Positions 59,848 through 64,000 of a stretch of 64,000 nucleotides of DNA are shown piece after piece (position 1 is the first letter of the stretch; every line of letters starts with the position of its first letter). A program made the position numbers and the translations under genes. The stretch is from the NCBI GenBank assembly GCA_965212195.1, contig CBDBUW010000011.1, positions 186,001-250,000 on the forward strand, given 5' to 3'. Below the pieces are notes generated by a model. That model searched no databases. It had not been told where the DNA came from and saw only the letters and a list, made by a program, of their open reading frames with translations. The DNA is from JAJCYK01 sp965212195. Its GTDB lineage: Bacteria > Bacteroidota > Bacteroidia > Cytophagales > Cyclobacteriaceae.

Positions 59848-61953
59848 ATGAAATTATTGATATTTTGGTTGACCGTGATCTTATCCGTGGCCTGCTGGGG
59901 CGCCATCCAGGGCCAGGGATTCCCTGCATTTATAAGCACCATAGATTTAGATGGTACCAACGGATTCAGGATTAGAGGCACATTCCCCACAGCAGGGGGA
60001 GATCAACTTGCTATTGGGGCCGATGTTGATGGAGGAGGAGACGTGAACGGTGACGGTATTAGTGATCTGTTTTTCTACAGCAATTGGGTCTTTTTCGGCC
60101 CCACTCCTCCCACATCGGAAGATGGATCTCTAGAGCTTCTGGATCTGGACAGTACCTCTTTAATCCGTTTCCTACCTACGTTAAACACCTCTGGCATGCA
60201 TAAGGTGGTGGGCGACATCAATGGAGATGGTCTGGATGAGTTGTTTATAGGCGGATGGGAAGGTACATTCGACGGACCGGTCCCGTTTACCGCCATTGCC
60301 TATTTGATTTTTGGTTCTGCAAACTTGTATGATGTAAGGCTGGATGAACTGGACGGTACCAACGGTTTTAAGATCACCGGTGAACTTACCGGTTATCCTT
60401 TTCGCCAATTTGACCTGGAAGGGGCAGGTGATGTAAATGGTGATGGCTTCGATGATTTAGTGTTAAGGGATAATACCGGTGAACAGGTGGAGCATAACTA
60501 TGTAATCTTCGGTTCAGACCGCAATTGGGACCCTTTTTTGAATTTGGCGGACTTGGATAGTACCATGGGGTTCAAAACGGTAGGCCCTTTGTACATTTAT
60601 GATTGGCCTCATGATAGAGAATTTTCTGAGGTTGCTGCCGCCGGAGATGTTAATAATGATGGATTTGACGACATCCTGCTAGGTGTTCCCATTCGCGAAG
60701 GAGGGGGTGTGGCTTTTGTAGTATTTGGGAAGGCCCAGTTTGACCAAACACCTATAGATTTAAATGCTTTAGATGGTACTAACGGGTTTAAATTAATTGC
60801 TGAAGATGCCTGGAAATATGATCCCGGGGACTATTTCGGTACCGAGGTGACTTCGGTAGGGGACATTAACCATGACGGGGTGGATGATTTTGCTATTGCC
60901 GCTAAATTCTTGAATAAGATCTATGTAGTATATGGTAATCCTCTAGGATTTCCAGATTCCTTGCAGGTATCGGATTTAAATGGCAGCAATGGATTTACTA
61001 TAAATACCTTTGTACCTGCCTCCGATTTGTATAACGACCTTCAGGACATCAGCAGTTTGGGTGATGTAAACGGAGACGGGATCGACGATTTTATTTTTGG
61101 CTTATCCTCAAGTTATTGGAGTTGTTGCGATCATGGAGAACCCAATGCCATAGTGATATTTGGACGTCAGGGAAACTTTGAGGCAGAATTTGATTTGAGC
61201 GACTTGGATGGTACCAATGGATTTGTGATGGAAGGCACCTGGATTGACTGGTTCGGGGCTGAAGTGTCTTCGGCCGGTGATGTGAATCATGATGGAGTGA
61301 ATGACATTCTGACTTCCTCAGGGAACAGAGTGTTTGTTTTTTATGGAAGAGATTTTTTCGCATTGAATTTTAATTCAGCGCCCCAGGCTTTGGATATCAG
61401 GGCCACCGAATTCACGTTGAGCGTGGACTGGACCGAAAGAGGAACCCTGTATTATGCGGTGTTGCCCCAGGGTAGTCCTGCCCCAACGGAGGAAGAACTG
61501 ATAACCGGGGTAGATGGTGCCTTGGCTGCAGGCTCTTTTGAGAAGTCCGATAAGGAAGTTGACGCCACCACCTTGGTTTCAGGACTGCAAGCTGTTACTG
61601 TTTACGATGTATACGTAGTAGGCCAAGACCTATGGAACAATGTTTCCGAAGTCGAGCTGTTAACGGTAACTACCTCGGTAGTAACCTCTTTAGAAGACCC
61701 TGACGAAAACACTATTAAGGTGTACCCAAATCCCGTAAATGATCGGTTGTTTATTGATATTGCCGAGCTGGCCGGTCCGGGAATTTGGAAAGTAGAACTA
61801 CTGAATGTGCTGGGAAAAAGCCATCTTACCGGGACCATTAACATTAGGGATCATGCTCATTCACTGGACTTATCGACGCTTTCCCAGGGCTTTTACCTGT
61901 TGAGAATTTCCAATGGCAGAGAGCAGATGGTCAGCCGGATCTTTAAACAATAA
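59848..61953 (+). CDS. T9SS-secreted FG-GAP beta-propeller protein
   Basis: A 701-residue secreted protein. Signal peptide (MKLLIFWLTVILSVACWGAI) is followed by seven repeats, each opening with a DLDGTNGF-like strand (TIDLDGTNGF, DELDGTNGFK, LADLDSTMGF, NALDGTNGFK, SDLNGSNGFT, SDLDGTNGFV, with a degenerate second copy) and carrying a calcium-loop DVNGDGxDD motif, so it is a seven-bladed integrin-alpha-like propeller. A fibronectin III-like domain (about 510-600) precedes the T9SS sorting domain (about 615-701, IKVYPNPVNDRLFIDI, DLSTLSQGFYLLRISNG). TAGCTTTG at 59832-59839 is a consensus -7 element very close to the ATG. Confidence 0.9.
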   Translation: MKLLIFWLTVILSVACWGAIQGQGFPAFISTIDLDGTNGFRIRGTFPTAGGDQLAIGADVDGGGDVNGDGISDLFFYSNWVFFGPTPPTSEDGSLELLDLDSTSLIRFLPTLNTSGMHKVVGDINGDGLDELFIGGWEGTFDGPVPFTAIAYLIFGSANLYDVRLDELDGTNGFKITGELTGYPFRQFDLEGAGDVNGDGFDDLVLRDNTGEQVEHNYVIFGSDRNWDPFLNLADLDSTMGFKTVGPLYIYDWPHDREFSEVAAAGDVNNDGFDDILLGVPIREGGGVAFVVFGKAQFDQTPIDLNALDGTNGFKLIAEDAWKYDPGDYFGTEVTSVGDINHDGVDDFAIAAKFLNKIYVVYGNPLGFPDSLQVSDLNGSNGFTINTFVPASDLYNDLQDISSLGDVNGDGIDDFIFGLSSSYWSCCDHGEPNAIVIFGRQGNFEAEFDLSDLDGTNGFVMEGTWIDWFGAEVSSAGDVNHDGVNDILTSSGNRVFVFYGRDFFALNFNSAPQALDIRATEFTLSVDWTERGTLYYAVLPQGSPAPTEEELITGVDGALAAGSFEKSDKEVDATTLVSGLQAVTVYDVYVVGQDLWNNVSEVELLTVTTSVVTSLEDPDENTIKVYPNPVNDRLFIDIAELAGPGIWKVELLNVLGKSHLTGTINIRDHAHSLDLSTLSQGFYLLRISNGREQMVSRIFKQ

Positions 61954-61961
61954 AGAATTCC

Positions 61962-64000
61962 ATGCGAACAAATATTCTGCATAACCTAATATTGGCCTTT
62001 GGATTTTTAGGTCAGGCTCTTTACGGTCAAGAATTCCCTGCATCTATGAATGTTTCAGACCTGGATGGCACCAATGGATTTGCTATCCGTGGTGGGTGGT
62101 TTATTGGTAGCTCTGTTGCTGGTGGCGAGGATATAAACGGGGACGGGGTTGACGATGTATCTTTTCATCAAGGATGGACATTGTTTGGTAGAACAGATGC
62201 CTTTCCTTCGCTCATAGATTTAGATAACATTGATAGTACTTCTGGATTCCAAGTTTCACCCATCTCTGGACTCGGTCTTGGAACAGCAGTAGTTAAAGAC
62301 ATCAATGGTGACCAGCTTGCCGATTTGTTAATTGCTGGCTACCCCTTTGATTTTGGTTTTGGCAGAGCCCATGGCTGGTTGATATTTGGGGATACCGTAT
62401 TTAGTACAATAGTGGATCTCGACTTTGATGGTAGTAACGGATTTGAAATTGAAGGTGAACTAACGGATCCTCAGCTTGGTTGGGAGTCCATAGTAGACGG
62501 TGGAGGTGATATAAATGGTGATGGATTCAATGACCTGTTGTTCAAGGACAATACCGGAGGACTGGGAGCCTCCCAAGGTATCTATGATTTTACCTATGTG
62601 ATATTTGGCACCGACCAGAGTTTTGGTGCTCAATTGTTATTAGCAGATTTGAACGGTCCCCAAGGTTTCAAAATTCAATCACTTGTTGAGGTTGATTCTG
62701 ACATGAGTGCCGCTGGCGATATAAACAACGATGGATTTGATGATATACTGATCGGGATGCCTGTGGACAGCGGAGGCTGTGCCTATGTAGTATTCGGTAA
62801 TACCCAGTTTGGTAGTACACCCATAGATGTGGATAATATGGACAGTACGGATGGATTCAAAGTTGTAGCCGCTGATGTAAGAACTGATCCAGTTGGAGAT
62901 CGCTTGGGATTGGATGTAAGTGATGCCGGGGACATTAATAATGACGGAATTGAAGATTTCGCCCTTTCAGCGCATCGCATAAGGTTGGTTTACTTCATTT
63001 TCGGCACTGAATCAGGATTTCCTAAAACCCTTAATGTTGCGGATTTAGACGGTAGCAATGGCTTCACTTTTGATGCATCCGGATTACCTAATGCCGTGGA
63101 AGACATTAGTGGTCTTGGTGACGTTAATGGAGACGGTATTGATGATTTTATTATTGGAAGCACCGTCCTTGTAGGCGGAATCCATCCGCCAGGTGCGGCA
63201 GCAATCATTTTTGGAAGAGATGGCAACTTTGATGCAGTTCTGACGGCGTCAAGTTTGGACGGAAGCAACGGTTTCGTTTTTAACGGTGCACAAGAAAATG
63301 ATCAAACAGGGGCATCAGTGAGCTCAGCGGGGGACATCAATCACGATGGTGTGGGTGATATGCTGGTGGGTGCTCCTGGAATAAGCCAGGTTTATGTGGT
63401 TTATGGGCGCGACTTGCATGCTTTGGATTTTAGCACACCTCCTGAAGCTTCAGATATTGGGGCTTCTAAATTTACTCTTTCCCTTACCTGGGAAGAAACG
63501 GGAACGGCGTATTACGCAGTGCTGCCGGAAGGTAGCTCCGCGCCTACTGCCGATGATATTGTAAACGGTGTGGTCGGCGTGGCCTCCGGTTCTTTCGAGA
63601 TCGACCAAGCAGGAGTGGTTACCTCCACAGAGATCTCCGGATTGCTGAGCGTCACTACCTATGAAGTTTTCGTGGCTGCTCAAGACCAGTTTGGAAATAC
63701 TACCGGGATAGAACAACTGACGGTGACCACCTCTGTAATAACCTCGTTGGAGGACTCTGAAGAAAACAGCATAAATGCATATCCCAACCCGGTAGGCGAT
63801 CGGTTGCATATCGAAGTCCGGCAGGAAACACCAAGTAGCGGTGTATGGGAAATAGACCTGTTGGATGTGCTGGGCAAAAGCTATTTAAGTGCAACTTTGA
63901 AAGCCAGAGATGGCCATTATTCCTTAGATGTAACTAAATTACCATCAGGATTTTACCTTTTGACCCTCACCAATGGCCAGGAAGCGTTGGTAAACCGGAT
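61962..64000 (+). CDS. Second T9SS-secreted FG-GAP propeller protein, cut at window end
   Basis: Open from the ATG at 61962 to the window end, 679 codons with no stop. It begins with a signal peptide (MRTNILHNLILAFGFLGQAL) and has the same seven-blade layout as its upstream neighbour: VSDLDGTNGF, DNIDSTSGFQ, DFDGSNGFEI, ADLNGPQGFK, DNMDSTDGFK, ADLDGSNGFT, SSLDGSNGFV, each with calcium-loop Asp residues. The T9SS domain is present (NAYPNPVGDRLHIEV, KLPSGFYLLTLTNG) and by comparison only about four residues are missing. It starts 8 bases after the previous stop, so the pair is a tandem duplication in one operon. Confidence 0.92.
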   Translation, partial: MRTNILHNLILAFGFLGQALYGQEFPASMNVSDLDGTNGFAIRGGWFIGSSVAGGEDINGDGVDDVSFHQGWTLFGRTDAFPSLIDLDNIDSTSGFQVSPISGLGLGTAVVKDINGDQLADLLIAGYPFDFGFGRAHGWLIFGDTVFSTIVDLDFDGSNGFEIEGELTDPQLGWESIVDGGGDINGDGFNDLLFKDNTGGLGASQGIYDFTYVIFGTDQSFGAQLLLADLNGPQGFKIQSLVEVDSDMSAAGDINNDGFDDILIGMPVDSGGCAYVVFGNTQFGSTPIDVDNMDSTDGFKVVAADVRTDPVGDRLGLDVSDAGDINNDGIEDFALSAHRIRLVYFIFGTESGFPKTLNVADLDGSNGFTFDASGLPNAVEDISGLGDVNGDGIDDFIIGSTVLVGGIHPPGAAAIIFGRDGNFDAVLTASSLDGSNGFVFNGAQENDQTGASVSSAGDINHDGVGDMLVGAPGISQVYVVYGRDLHALDFSTPPEASDIGASKFTLSLTWEETGTAYYAVLPEGSSAPTADDIVNGVVGVASGSFEIDQAGVVTSTEISGLLSVTTYEVFVAAQDQFGNTTGIEQLTVTTSVITSLEDSEENSINAYPNPVGDRLHIEVRQETPSSGVWEIDLLDVLGKSYLSATLKARDGHYSLDVTKLPSGFYLLTLTNGQEALVNR

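Noticed and set aside
59940..63300. Periodic repeats that could suggest a repeat array or CRISPR
   Set aside because: The spacing follows blades of the encoded beta-propellers in frame; units are diverged coding repeats, not identical DNA repeats with spacers.

Overview
The window comes from a Bacteroidota chromosome, most likely a Cytophagales-type, free-living or marine bacterium. The signs are: type IX secretion (T9SS) C-terminal sorting domains on the two giant FG-GAP proteins at the right end; a TamL-type lipoprotein; a Bat-type VWA/TPR pair; DUF1080 and Tat-exported Gfo/Idh/MocA proteins; a fused E1 alpha/beta 2-oxoacid dehydrogenase; a TPR-LuxR regulator; several SPII lipoproteins; and promoter-like TAnnTTTG elements with few Shine-Dalgarno sequences. 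Gene density is very high. No rRNA, tRNA, CRISPR array, insertion sequence or prophage was found. Placement below phylum is an inference from gene content.

Layout. 1-5332: a leftward run (deoxyhypusine-synthase-like protein, argS, menA, then the start of a universal stress protein) diverges from an arginine decarboxylase. 5337-13593: secreted DPP-IV peptidase, PhzF-like enzyme, lipoprotein metallophosphatase with a coupled small membrane protein, exported alpha/beta hydrolase and a membrane helix-hairpin-helix protein. 13778-23366: Asp-box beta-propeller protein, MFS transporter, Gfo/Idh/MocA oxidoreductase, a membrane protein overlapping an NSS transporter, a DUF2652-SRPBCC fusion, a peptidoglycan-binding protein and a DUF6265 protein. 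23421-29572: HMG-CoA-lyase-like enzyme and a tight cluster of TPR-LuxR regulator, double DUF1080, Tat-exported oxidoreductase and FAH-family enzyme; this looks like a periplasmic 3-keto-glycoside pathway and is the best candidate for a coherent system here. 29567-43216: housekeeping block (J-domain/TPR, dprA, MerR, M23 peptidase, alaS, gatB, TlpA-like, thioesterase, pcm, ribE, LytTR regulator, PAP2, hemF). 43352-48640: fused E1, tamL and a divergent SpoU methyltransferase. 48633-56217: a leftward eight-gene run (batB, batC, thiolase, MORN-repeat protein, purC, STAS, rnz, yhhQ). 56498-64000: sulfatase lipoprotein, orphan transglutaminase-like protein, a non-coding stretch with a strong terminator, an outer-membrane beta-barrel and two tandem FG-GAP/T9SS proteins, the second cut by the window end.

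The genes mix core metabolism and information processing with envelope and exported functions (glycoside, peptide, sulfate-ester and phosphate-ester breakdown, envelope assembly). Several coding starts are non-ATG (TTG for rnz, tamL, the DUF2652 protein and the transglutaminase-like protein; GTG for the DoxX-like and MerR proteins), and at least seven convergent gene pairs overlap at their stop codons. All functional calls rest on reading motifs by eye; no database search was run.
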